From: Mytilus trossulus
Lineage: Eukaryota > Mollusca > Bivalvia > Mytilida > Mytilidae
DNA length: 64,000 nt
Assembly (NCBI RefSeq): GCF_036588685.1
Contig: NC_086378.1
Location: forward strand, 42,881,578-42,945,577
Direction of reading: 5' to 3'
The position numbers and the translations under genes are program-made. The first letter of the stretch is position 1. Each line of letters starts with the position of its first letter. Below the pieces are notes generated by a model, which was not told the origin of the DNA, did not search any database, and worked only from the letters and a program-made list of their open reading frames with translations. Shown here in pieces: positions 1 through 11,810 of the stretch.

Positions 1-220
1 ATGGTAAATATTTACTTACTGATCGGTTCCAAAATTCACTAAAAAAGCATCTGAAACTTGATAACACCACACTAACAGTGTAGCTAATAGGACTTCTGCA
101 TCTAAACTTCTAGTATATACATCAACTCAGCTACTTTAAATTCAATTTTTTTTTGTGCACTATTAATGCGATAGTTGAAATATAGACAATAATGTAAGAT
201 AAAGTATGGTGAATTAAATG

Positions 221-363
221 GAGGTATATAATATACAAGGTTATAGATATTGTAACCCGGACTGTAACCTCGTATTTGTGCGCATGCGCAACCGGAACTG
301 GGCGGAACCGGTAATTTCTACTTTCACTTTTTGAAAAAAATCTTCTATGTGGAGATAGATTTG
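221..363. repeat. Outer end of the giant inverted repeat, left copy (143 bp, promoter-like)
   Basis: This block is repeated in inverse orientation at 28330-28472 with the same length and only a handful of mismatches. It is GC-richer than its surroundings. It contains the perfect palindrome TGCGCATGCGCA (279-290), which fits the NRF-1 consensus YGCGCAYGCGCR, plus an Ets-like CCGGAA and a GC box GGGCGG immediately after it. Homology to the right copy stops abruptly at 363. It could be a captured promoter fragment, a dispersed element present twice, or the terminal repeat of a 28-kb unit. No transcript evidence is available. Confidence 0.75.
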
Positions 364-879
364 TGTTAATAGGACTTGAAACTTGAAACTGGTGAAAATG
401 TATCAAATCTTGTAAAACGAGAGCTCAAAATAAGAGTGGTTTGATGTTCATGGTAATTTTTCATACACCTTATCAGGGGCGAATCCAGCCATTTAAAAAA
501 AGGGGGGATCAACTATAAGTCACCATTCCAATGCATTGATCGTTAAAAAAGGGGGGTCCAACCCCCCTGAACTCTCCCCTGGATCCGCTACTGTACCTTA
601 TCACTATTTGTCCGCCATTACTGGATATCACACAGGTTGTAGTAAAATTTTGAAGTAAAAAAAAATATCTGAAGCCACAAAGGAAAAATGATTGTTATAG
701 TTATATTCCTCAAAAGTTCTATGCAGTCGGGTCAGCTGGGGTTACCAATAATTAAGGTGTATTCAATATGATAGATAATTGCTATATATCTAGGACCTTG
801 ATTTATCTCTTCTGTCACTTTATGATATTGGTCGAGGGTGATGTGGCATGCGATACAGATTTTGCCATGTTATATACAC
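364..879. other. Non-coding stretch with a small G/C-run foldback element
   Basis: No gene is visible. Around 479-592 there is a short foldback repeat: its ends read roughly as inverted copies (GGGGCGAATCCAG versus CTGGATCCGC) and the interior has paired G-run and C-run tracts. A related foldback lies at 30305-30455. The rest is AT-rich sequence with no counterpart in the right arm. Confidence 0.45.
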
Positions 880-3800
880 TTTATCATATATTTCACCAGA
901 CTTTATATATATGTCACCATACTTTATATATCTGTCACCACACTTTATATATATATGTCACCAGACTTTATATATCTGTCACCACACTTTATATATCTGT
1001 CACCACACCTTTTATATCTGTCACCACACTTTATATATCTGTCACCACACCTTTTATATCTGTCACCACATGCACATTTTATATATCCGTCACCAGACTT
1101 TATATATCTGTCACCACACTTTATATAGCTGTCACCAGACTTTATATATATATATATATGTCACCAGACTCCGTCACAACACTTTATATATCTGTCACCA
1201 CACTTAATATATATCTGTCACCACACTTAATATTCTGTCACCACACTTTATATATCTGCCACCACACTTTATATATCTGCCACCACACTTTCTATTTCTG
1301 TCACTAAATTTTCTATATCTGTCACCACACTTTATATATCTGTCACCAGACTTATATATCTGTCACCAGACTTTATATATCTGTCACCACACTTAATATA
1401 TATCTGTCACCAGACTATGTCACCACACTTTATATATCTGTCACCACACTTTGTATATCTATCACCACATTTTATATATCTGTCATTACACTTGACATAT
1501 CCATTTCCACACTTTATATATCTATCACTACTTTATATATCTGTCACCACACTTTATATATCTGCCACCACACTTTATATATCTGTCACTGAACTTTCTA
1601 TATCTGTCACCACACTTTAGATATCTGTCACCAAACTTTATATTTCTGTCACCACACTTTATATATCTGTCACCACTCTTTGTATATCTATCACCACACT
1701 TTATATATCTGTCATTACACTTGACATATCCATCACCACACTTTATATATCTATCACCAATTTAAATATCTGTCACATGACTTTATATATCTATCATCAC
1801 ACTATATATATCTATCACCATACTTTATATATCTGTCACCAAACTTCATATATCAATCAGCACACTTTATAAAACTCTTATTACACTTTATATATCTATC
1901 ACAATACTTTATATTTCTGTCACCTCACTTTATATATCTGTCACCACACTTTATATATATCTGTCATTATACTTAACATATCCAACACCACACTTTATAT
2001 ATCTGTCACGACACCTTATATATCTGTCACCACACTTAACATATCCATCACCACACTTTATATATCAATCACCTCACTATATATATCTATCACCTCACTT
2101 TATATATATATATAATTACACTTTATATATCAATCAACACACTTTATATATCTATCACCACACTTTATATATCTGTCACCACACTTTATATATCTGTCAC
2201 CACACTTTATATATATCTGTCACCAGACTCTGTCACCACACTTTATATATCTGTCACCACACTTTGTATATCCATCAACATACTTTATATATCTGTCATT
2301 ACACTTGACATATCCATCACCACACTTTATATATCTATCACCACTTTATATATCTGTCACAAGACTTTATATATCTATCACCACACTTTATATATCTATC
2401 ACCATACTTTATATATCTGTCACCACATTTTATATAGCAATCAGCACACTTTATATATCTGTCACCACACTTTATATATCTATCACCATACTTTATATAT
2501 CTGTCACCACACTTTATATATCTGTCACCAAACTTTATATATCTGTCATTATACTTAACATATCCATCACCACACTTTATCTATCCATAATGTCACTATA
2601 TATCTATCACCCCACTTTATATATCTGTCACCACACCTCATATATCAATCAGCACACTTTATATATCTCTTATTACACTTTATATATCTATCACCATACT
2701 TTATATATCTGTCACCGCACTTTATATATCTGTCACCACACTTTATATATATCTGTCATTATACTTAACATATCCAACACCACACTTTATATATCCATAA
2801 TGTCACTATATATCTATCACCCCACTTTATATATCTGTCAAGACACCTTATGTATCTGTCACCACACTTAACATATCCATCACCACACTTTATATATCAA
2901 TCACCTCACTATATATATCTATCACCTCACTTTATATATATATATAATTACACTTTAAATATCAATCAACACACTTTATATATCTATCACCACACTTTAT
3001 ATATCTGTCACCACACTTTATATATCTGTCACCACACTTTATATATATCTGTCACCAGACTCTGTCACCACACTTTATATATCTGTCACCACACTTTGTA
3101 TATCTATCACCATACTTTATATATCTGTCATTACACTTGACATATCCATCACCACACTTTATATATCTATCACCACTTTATATATCTGTCACAAGACTTT
3201 ATATATCTATCACCACACTTTATATATCTATCACCATACTTTATATATCTGTCACCACACCTTATATTCTGTCACCACAATTTATATATCTGCCACCACA
3301 CTTTCTATATCTGTCACCACACTTTATATATCTGTCAACTTTATATTCCAGTCACCACACTTTATATTTCTGTCACCATACTTTATATTTCTGTCACCAC
3401 ACTTTATATATCTGTCACCACTCTTTGTATATCTATCACCACACTTTATATATCTGTCATTACACTTGACATATCCATCACCACACTTTATATATATATC
3501 ACCACTTTATATATCTGTCACAAGACTTTATATATCTATCACCACACTTTATATATCTATCACCATACTTTATATATCTGTCACCACACTTTATATATCA
3601 ATCAGCACACTTTATATATCAATCAGCACACTTTATATATCTGTCACCACACTTTATATATCTATCACCATACTTTATATATCTGTCACCACACTTTATA
3701 TATCTGTCACCAAACTTTATATATCTGTCATTATACTTATTATATCCATCACCACACTTTATATATCCATAATGTCACTATATATCTATCACCCACTTTA

Positions 3801-5047
3801 TTTATCTGTCACCACACCTTATATATCTGTCACAACACTTAACATGTCCATCACCACACTTTATATATGAATCACCTCACTATATATATCTATCACCTCA
3901 CTTTATATATCTATATTTACACTTTATATATCAATCAACACACTTTACATATATTTCACCACACTTTATATATCTGTCATTACACTTGACATATCCATCA
4001 CCACACTTTATATATCTATCACTACTTTATATATCTGTCACCACACTTTATATTCTGTCACCACAATTTATATATCTGCCACCACACTTTCTATATCTGT
4101 CACCACACTTTATATATCTGTCAACTTTATATTCCAGTCACCACACTTTATATTTCTGTCACCATACTTTATATTTCTGTCACCACACTTTATATATCTG
4201 TCACCACTCTTTGTATATCTATCACCACACTTTATATATCTGTCATTACACTTGACATATCCATCACCACACTTTATATATATATCACCACTTTATATAT
4301 CTGTCACAAGACTTTATATATCTATCACCACACTTTATATTTCTATCACCATACTTTATATATCTGTTTGTCACCACACTTTATATATCAATCAGCACAC
4401 TTTATATATCAATCAGCACACTTTATATATCTGTCACCACACTTTATATATCTATCACCATACTTTATATATCTGTCACCACACTTTATATATCTGTCAC
4501 CAAACTTTATATATCTGTCATTATACTTATTATATCCATCACCACACTTTATATATCCATAATGTCACTATATATCTATCACCCACTTTATTTATCTGTC
4601 ACCACACCTTATATATCTGTCACAACACTTAACATGTCCATCACCACACTTTATATATGAATCACCTCACTATATATATCTATCACCTCACTTTATATAT
4701 CTATATTTACACTTTATATATCAATCAACACACTTTATATATATATCACCACACTTTAGACGTATCACCACACTTTATATATCTGTCATTACACTTGACA
4801 TATCCATCACCACACTTTATATATCTATCACTACTTTATATATCTGTCACCACACTTTATATTCTGTCACCACAATTTATATATCTGCCACCACACTTTC
4901 TATATCTGTCACCACACTTTATATATCTGTCACCAAACTTTATATACCAGTCACCACACTTTATATATCTGTCAACATACTTTATATTTCTGTCACCACA
5001 CTTTATATATCTGTCACAAGACTTTATATATCTATCACCACACTTTA
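880..5047 (+). repeat. 21-bp satellite array, left arm (about 4.2 kb)
   Basis: A tandem array of a 21-bp unit, TGTCACCACACTTTATATAT followed by C, with many variants (CACCAGACT, CATTACACT, CAATCAGCACACT, some 19-20 bp). Because 21 is a multiple of 3 and the unit lacks stops in several frames, long artificial reading frames with 7-residue periodicity appear; these are not genes. Variant units are arranged in higher-order blocks: the marker TACACTTGACATATCC recurs near 1487, 1716, 2300, 3132, 3461, 3981, 4247 and 4790, and the text following 3461 is repeated almost exactly 786 bp later. The reverse-complement counterpart is the array at 21401-27330. Confidence 0.95.
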
Positions 5048-5049
5048 TA

Positions 5050-5204
5050 TGGTCTAGCGGGACGGCTGCAGTGCATGCGATTTGGTGTCACAATATCACA
5101 GTAGCATGGGACCGAATCACGGCGAGGGAAGAACCAAAAATTTGCGAAAGCAAATTTACAGATCTAACATTGTTGGGTTGATGTTTAGACGAGTTGTATA
5201 TATG
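5050..5204 (+). mobile_element. tRNA-derived SINE copy
   Basis: It begins TGGTCTAGCGG, a perfect fit to the RNA polymerase III A box (TRGYNNANNNG), followed about 60 bp later by a degenerate B box (GGACCGAATCA where GGTTCGANTCC is expected). It then has a conserved-looking tail that ends in TATATAT. I recognise the body as a mussel/bivalve SINE type. It sits exactly where the left 21-bp satellite ends, and no equivalent is seen at the mirror position. The B-box changes suggest an inactive copy. Confidence 0.65.
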
Positions 5205-5806
5205 AACGTAGTTTTCAATTTAGACTCGTAAATATATATATATATATCATCCTTTTGTTTATATATCATCACACTGTATATATCTTAATACTATTCTGTG
5301 GACCCTTTACCTCACTGTATATACACATAACCCCACTATAACTAAGTCCACACTTATCACCTATCTATATATATTTATCACCATCATATCATATTTATAG
5401 TAACACAATGATTATATCTATCATCATTCTTTATCTATTTTTCAGAAGACTGTATACTATAACTTGTTGTATCTTCTCTAAGTCAGAGAAATGTACTGGT
5501 CATTGTATAATTTGCAGTGGAAGGAGATATGCAGATATGCAATGTCCACTGAGATATGTTTGTATAAGCTTGTATACTTGTTATGTAGCAATTATCAAAT
5601 TCATTATTAATATTTGTGTTCTTCTTGCAGAAATACCAAACAACATTTTGCAGGGATTTAGAGGTCATTGGTGAAAATGGAAGAAAGGAAATGGTTCATC
5701 TAATTTTAAGTGAAATAACAAGAATAGTTAAATGATTTACAACCAAGCAGCACTCAGAAATAGTGATGGTAAAGTATTTTTAGAAAATAATACTTGAAAA
5801 AAGATA
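5205..5806. other. Non-repetitive block of the left arm, mirrored at about 20830-21390
   Basis: Mostly unique-looking AT-rich DNA that aligns in inverse orientation with about 20830-21390. An 88-codon open frame at 5408-5674 (+) has a mirror partner at 20911-21177 (-), but roughly 13 of the 88 codons differ, mostly at the amino-acid level. I see no domain, and treat it as non-coding. Confidence 0.6.
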
Positions 5807-5808
5807 TA

Positions 5809-6026
5809 CTGTAAACCAACTAATTTTCGCGAGCGATTTATTTTCGCGACTTTCGCGGGTAGAAAAATAACGCGAATATAAATCGTCGCGAATATGTCAA
5901 TCTTTGATCTTTCCTTATTAAACTTCATCAAGTAAATCAGATAATTGCGAAATGAAATACCCGCGAAGTGGTCAAGAAAGGGTAAAACGCGAAATAAAGT
6001 ATCCGCGAAAATAAGTTGGTTTACAG
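5809..6026. mobile_element. 218-bp MITE with TA target-site duplication
   Basis: Terminal inverted repeats of about 23 bp start CTGTAAACCAACTAATTTTC at the left end and match the reverse complement of the right end with one mismatch. The element is flanked by TA (5807-5808 and 6027-6028). The interior repeats the CG-rich motif TTCGCG several times. The mirror position in the right arm (about 20780) is the empty site: removing the element and one TA reproduces that sequence exactly. It is non-coding and presumably mobilised in trans by a TA-targeting (Tc1/mariner-type) transposase. Confidence 0.9.
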
Positions 6027-6400
6027 TATACAGTGTGGTGCTTTATAAATTATATATTCCTCCATTGCTACAGTCGCTGTATTTAGCACCACATTCTTCA
6101 TATATATCACAACAGTCTCAATAGGGACCCCCATACTATGATTATCTATCACTACAGTCTCAATAGCTATCCCCATACTATGATTATCTATTACTACAGT
6201 CTCAATAGCTATCCCCATACAATGATTATCTATCACTACAGTCTCAATAGCTATCCCCATTCTATGATTATCTATCATTACAGTCTTAAAAGCTATCCCC
6301 ATACTATGATTGTCTATCACTACACTCTCCATACCAATGCTAACAGTCATTATGTATATATCATAATAGTATCATAATGTTCTCTATGTATATCTCGGGA
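6027..6400 (+). repeat. 42-bp tandem array, left arm
   Basis: About six copies of a 42-bp unit (core CTATGATTATCTATCACTAC plus CAGTCTCAATAGCTATCCC). The 14-codon period produces spurious open frames on both strands. It is mirrored at 20501-20760. The core TATCACTACA resembles the 21-bp satellite core and may derive from it. Confidence 0.85.
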
Positions 6401-8160
6401 TAATACAAACGCTACCCCTTACTTTATTTATCAATCACCTCACTTCATATATCAATCACCACACTCTCTATATATATCCCCAACTCTCTGTATGCGCCCA
6501 TAAAGTCTCTCTGTATATCTCCACAAAATAAACACCTATCATCTTACTTTATTTATCAATCACCTCACTATATGTATCAATCACCACTCACACACTCTCT
6601 ATATCTATCCCCCACTCTTTTTTGTATACCCCAAAAGTCTCTCTGTATAACTCCACAAAATAAACACCTATCACCTAACTTTATTTATCAATCACCTCAC
6701 TTTATGTATCAATCACCACACTCTATATATATCCCCAACTCTCTATATCCGCCCAAAAAGTCTCTATGTATATCTCCACAAAATAAACAACTATCATCTT
6801 ACTTTATTTATCAAGCACCTCACTATATGTATCAATCACCACTCACACACTCTCTATATCTACCCCCCACTCTTTTTTGTATACCCCAAAAGTCTCTCTG
6901 TATATCTTCACATAATAAACACCTATCACCACACTTTATTTATCAATAACCTCACTTTATATATCAATCAACACACTCTTTATATATATCCCCATAGTCT
7001 CTGTGTCACTCACCACACTGTCAATATCTATACCCATAGTCTCTATGTTTATGACCAAATTATCAACACCTATCACCTTATTTTATTTATCCATCACCTC
7101 CCTTTATATATTAATCACCACACACTTACTATATATATACTCTCGATATGTATTCCCACAGTCTCTATGTTTATGACCACATCATAAACACCTACCATCT
7201 TACTTTTTTTAATCAATCACCTCACTTTATACATGAATCACCACACACTCTCTATTTTTATCCCGAAACTCCCAATATCTACCCCCATAGTCTCTATGTT
7301 TATGACCAAATAACAAACACCAATCATTTTACTTTATTTATCCATCATCTAATTTTATATATCAATCACCACACACTCTCTATATCTATCCTCATACTCT
7401 CAATATATATCCCCACAGTCTCTATGTTTATAACCACATTTTAAACACCTATCACCTTACTTTATTTATTCATCACCTCACTTAATATTATGATCACCAC
7501 ACACTCTCTATTTCTATCCCAATACTTTCGATATCTATCCCCACAGTCTCTATGTTTATGACCTCACAATAAACACCTATCACCTCATTTTATTCATCCA
7601 TCACCTCACTTTATATATCAATCACCACACACTCTCTATATTTATCCCCAAACTCTCAATATCTATCCCCATAGTCTCTATGTTTATGACCAAATAACAA
7701 ACACCAATCACTTTACTTTATTTATCCATCATCTGATTTTATATATCAATCACCACACACTCTCTATATCTATCCCCATACTCTCAATATTTATCCCCAT
7801 TGTCTCTATGTTTATGACCACATCGTAAACACCTATCACCTCATTTTATTTATCCCTCACCTCACTTTATATATCAATCACCACACACTCTCAATATCTA
7901 TCCCCATACTCTCAATATCTATCCCCAATGTCTCTATGTTTATGACAACATCTTAAACACCTATCACCTCATTTTATTTATCCATCACCTCACTTTATAT
8001 ATCAATCACCACACACTCTCTATTTCTATTACCCCTTCTCTATATCTACCCCCACAGTCTCTATGTATATTTCTACATATTAAACACCTTTACTTTATTG
8101 ATCAATCACCTCACTGTATATTTTCACCTCAATTTATATATTATTTTTATCACACCACTG
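6401..8160 (+). repeat. About 128-bp tandem array, left arm
   Basis: Complex tandem repeat. The landmark AGTCTCTATG recurs near 7037, 7160, 7285, 7416, 7544, 7671, 7800 and 7930, a period of about 123-131 bp. The proximal part (6401-7000) is a more diverged version built from the same phrases (TATCAATCACC, CTCTCTATATCTATCCCC). It is mirrored at about 18770-20500. The phrase ATCACCACAC links it to the 21-bp satellite. Confidence 0.85.
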
Positions 8161-8384
8161 GGTATACCTTTATAAGCCCAATTTATATCATTTTAAAAGT
8201 AGATATGAACATGATAATAGTTCACCTTTCTGTACAGAAATCTGTTTATGTTTATTCAGATTTTAAACTAAAAATGACTCAATTGTTATTATTTTTTTTT
8301 CTTCAGAAAAGTGAAACTAGATTTTTGAAAGATAGAACATAGAAGAAAAAGGAAAAGGTAATCTTCATTAAAATTAAAAGTATT
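8161..8384. other. Non-repetitive arm block, mirrored at 18546-18760
   Basis: Sequence around TTTCTGTACAGAAATCTGTTT and the following TTTTTTTTCTTCAGAAAAG run matches the reverse complement of 18600-18760. A more diverged third version occurs near 23205-23400. No coding potential is seen. Confidence 0.6.
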
Positions 8385-8665
8385 ACTCATAGTTATCAAA
8401 GGTACCAGGATTATAATTTAGTACGCCAGACGCAAGTTTCGTTTCTACATAAGACTCATCAGTGACGCTCATATCAAAATAGTTAAAAATCCAACAAATA
8501 CAAAGTTGAAGAGCATTGAGGATCCAAAATTCCAAAAGTTGTGCCAAATACGACTAACGTAATTTATGCCTGGGATAAGAAAATTCTTAGTTTTTCGAAA
8601 AATTCAAAGTTTTGTAAACAGGAAATTTATAAAAAAAAATTACCAAATAATTGATATTCATGTCA
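8385..8665 (+). mobile_element. Left-arm-specific dispersed repeat insertion (about 280 bp)
   Basis: This block starts near ATAGTTATCAAAGGTACCAG and runs to about GATATTCATGTCAACA. I recognise it as an abundant mussel dispersed repeat. The right arm lacks it: there the flanking blocks (mirror of 8340-8384 and of 8667 onward) abut near 18541. It therefore inserted into one arm, or was lost from the other, after the duplication. Confidence 0.65.
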
Positions 8666-8666
8666 A

Positions 8667-8760
8667 CAACGACACTTTACTCTTTACATATGTATGTAAA
8701 GAGTTAAATAGCAAAGTATTATACATATGTATGTAAAGAGTTAATAAGCAATTAAACAAT
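8667..8760. repeat. 37-bp palindromic repeat, two copies (left arm)
   Basis: Two copies built around the palindrome CTCTTTACATA/TATGTAAAGAG. The right arm carries the same unit in about six tandem copies at 18301-18545. Confidence 0.8.
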
Positions 8761-8999
8761 CCTGGTTGAAATGAAATAATTTAAAAGAAATGTTTTTTAA
8801 AGAATAACTGCTCCAACATATCGTGCAATATTTTATGTAAATATCATGTCAGATATCTTTTCAATAAAAGTAGCAAATATGGTATACTAACTGTCAGTCA
8901 AAGATTCTATCATTCAAGATGAGTAAACCTTAAAAATATATTGTTTCAGTGTTATTGTACTTGTAACTATGTCTACATAATACTTCTGCTGGCACACAC
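8761..8999. other. Non-repetitive arm block, mirrored at 18076-18300
   Basis: Unique-looking sequence matching the reverse complement of the right arm, including a shared TTGTTTCAGTGTTATTG phrase. No gene is seen. Confidence 0.55.
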
Positions 9000-9440
9000 A
9001 TAATGTATATACCACCACATATTATGTATCTACTGCAACACATAGTATAATTATGGCCACATATAATATATCTACCGCCACACATAATCAATCACCACAC
9101 TACATAAGTCATTCACCACAGGCTGTGTATTTATCACCACAATATTTTTGTCTATCACCACACTGTGGTCTATCACCACACTATTGTCTATCATGACACT
9201 ATGTCTGTCTATCACCACACTATGTGTTGTCTGTCACCATGCTATGTTTGTCTATAAGCACAATTTGTTTGTCTATCACTTCAATATGTTTGTCTATCAC
9301 CACACTATTGTCTATCACCATGCCTTGTTTACCTATCACCACACTATGTATGTCTATCACTGCAGTATGTTTGTCTATCACAACACTATATATTTTAATC
9401 ATCACAGTTTACATATTCACCAACACATTCTTATTACCAA
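9000..9440 (+). repeat. Second 21-bp satellite, left arm
   Basis: Tandem units GTCTATCACCACACTATGTT plus T, with shorter 15-16 bp variants (CACCACACTATTGTCTAT). It is mirrored at 17700-18075. The overlapping frames (9148-9466) have 7-residue periodicity and are artefacts. It is clearly related to the outer 21-bp family by the shared core TATCACCACACT. Confidence 0.9.
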
Positions 9441-9900
9441 TACTTGATAAAAAGAAATGGTTATGATGAAGCCTTGTTTTCTCTCACATTGTCATTTCAT
9501 AAAACAAAAAGGTAAATCATTTGAGTCATGGTTCTGTGTAAAGTCATTACTAAAAAAAAAAAAAAATAACTTTTCATTTAAATGATTGGTCTCACAAATG
9601 AATTGTATTTCTGCATTACAAATTTTACAATTTGATACAATCTTGGGATTATGTTCTGTTTTTGCACTGATGGAAAATAAATAACAACTGTTTGAGGCAT
9701 TGAAATTCTGTATTGTATTGGACTAATTATATATTCAACTGAACCATATATTATTTTGTAGGTTAAACAAGATTTAGTGCCGGCCACACAATTAAGAAAG
9801 AATACGAACAAGAATTCTTTACAGAACAGGGGAGACTATTTTACTGTGCTTAGATCTGTGTTTTTGTTATAATTAATTAATATTGTAATTTGTTCTTGGA
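9441..9900. other. Innermost block of the left arm
   Basis: AT-rich, non-repetitive; matches the reverse complement of about 17330-17700 (for example the shared TTAGTGCC...CACACAATTAAGAAAGAAT region near 9775-9805 and 17415-17440). Homology fades near 9900, which marks the inner edge of the inverted repeat. Confidence 0.6.
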
Positions 9901-10419
9901 TAAAATATCTGCAATGTGGAGGACAACTGAACTGTGTTCTTATATATTGAAGACGTGCAATGATTTAAAATGCATTTAAGATGGACTTTTTACTACTTGG
10001 AAAATGGTTATCATTAAAGAAACAAACATAGAATTCATTTACATGAATACATTTTATATTCTATGTATAAAATGTTATCTAAAAGGTGAAAGTAAACAGA
10101 TTCCTGGCTGTTTAAAATCAAATCAAAGCAGTTTTATTGTGTAGTTAAGAATGTGTATACGTTGTTCATGCATTTATGTATTGGAATATTTAGAATTGTA
10201 CAATGTATTGAGTTTAGTGGATCTTTCATTCTATGTTATTAAGGTTTGATTTTCATGAAATAAAAAGTTCTAAAATTTTATTATAACTTTTACTTTGTAT
10301 CAATTTTCCAGCAACAATCCTATATGATTGCTTTTCTGTATATATAATGAAATTCCTCATCTCTTTATTGACAAGAAATAAATATTGTGTCTATGATGAT
10401 GATAAGAAAATGTAAACAG
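9901..10419. other. Spacer, no recognisable feature
   Basis: AT-rich sequence between the arms. No open frame with a protein-like pattern and no repeat was identified. Confidence 0.4.
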
Positions 10420-11119
10420 TCTTATGATAGGGAGACTTGGAAAATCTTGAAATAATTGTATATGAAGCTCATAAAATAGAGTCAGTGGTTTCCTAAAATA
10501 TTCAGATTATTCCAGAGGGAACATCTACAATCTTTTATGCACATTTTATATGTTATCGACTGTTAGTAGATATAGGAAGATGTGGTTAGACATGCATAGG
10601 TACTTTAGTCAGGGTGAAATATATCCAAAAGACACTTATAAAGTTGGCTGTATGTGTTGAAATTCTCCATGAAAATTTATTCAGTAGGCTGCAAGTGTCA
10701 AACTTTGAGGACATCTACAATGCTTCATACACATTTGATATTTTACTCACTGCAAGGGATATATAGGTACATTGGTAAGGATGAAATCTTTCCACAAACA
10801 TTTATACAGTAGGCTGCAAGTGTTGATATTTGAGAGGGAAAATCTACAATGCTTCATACATATTTGGTATTTTCCCAACTGCAAGAGATATATTAAAGAG
10901 GAACGAAATATATAAGAGGAACAGTCAAACATAAATAGAAAATCTTAGGTACATTAGTAAGGATCAAATCTTTCCATCAACATTTATGCAGTAGGCTGCA
11001 AGCGTTCATATTTTAGATAGATCATCTACAATCCTTCATACACATTTTGTATTTTACTGACTACAAGACATATAAAAAAAACATGAATATGAAATATTTC
11101 CAGGAAAATTATAAAGCTG

Positions 11120-11235
11120 TGGTTTGTGCTCATAGTTGAAGGCCGTATGGTGACCTTTAGTTGTTATTTTCTGTGTCGATTTGGTCTCTTGTGGAGAGTT
11201 GTCTCATTGGCAATCGATGCCATATCTTCTTTTTT
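11120..11235 (+). repeat. Fragment of a common mussel dispersed repeat
   Basis: Contains TTGAAGGCCGTATGGTGACC followed by GAGAGTTGTCTCATTGGCAA, a phrase pair that recurs in diverged form at 22290-22320 and (reverse) 29035-29070, and in part at 46480-46510. It is probably the 3' part of a non-autonomous retroelement. Confidence 0.55.
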
Positions 11236-11329
11236 TATAATTAGGAGGATGTAAGTGTTGATATTTGAGAAGGAACATCTACAATCCTTCATATATAGAT
11301 ATAACAAGATGTGGTATTAGACAAATCTT

Positions 11330-11810
11330 CATCCAAGTCCCAAGTTGTAAAAGTAACCAATTATAACATGTTTAAGTCAAAGTTCGGTTTTCAACACAGA
11401 GTTTTTGCTCACACCGAACGGCAAGCTATATAGGGCCCAAACTATTGTGAACCATTCAAACGGGAACACAAACGAATTTATCTAAATGAAAAAAACGAGA
11501 AACACTTATGAACCTCGTCAACAAACAACAACCACTGAACATCAGGTACCTAATGAGGACAGGCGAATAACAAATACAGCGGAATTAATTTGTTTGATAG
11601 GTACCAAGCTTAACCCTTAACAGAACAACAGTGTGACATCACAACATAGAAAGACTCACTATGAAATATGAATTAAAATGGGTTAACTTAATAAAAAAAC
11701 ATATAACCACAAACTTGAATGTATACACTGAACGAATGAGTTTGATATATGCCACAATGATAATACAAAATCATTAGAATAAGGGATTATATGTTAAACA
11801 ATTTCACATG
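11330..11810 (+). mobile_element. Dispersed repeat inserted in the spacer array
   Basis: The segment containing ACAACAACCACTGAACATCA and CAACAGTGTGACATCACAAC is a mussel interspersed repeat type I recognise. It separates two parts of the decayed array, which resumes near 11820. It holds no intact reading frame. Confidence 0.5.

Noticed and set aside
768..5181. Many long open frames over the left satellite with HTLYICH or FIYLSPH repeats
   Set aside because: They follow the 21-bp unit (7 codons), occur in several frames, and have no start context, splice sites or conserved protein pattern. The same holds for the frames in 21396-27154.
5050..5204. A functional tRNA gene
   Set aside because: A and B boxes are present only as in a SINE; the B box is degenerate and no cloverleaf could be folded by eye.
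5408..5674. 88-codon frame mirrored at 20911-21177
   Set aside because: Present in both arms, but about 13 codons differ with mostly amino-acid-changing substitutions, and the opposite strand is equally open. No sign of selection or domain.
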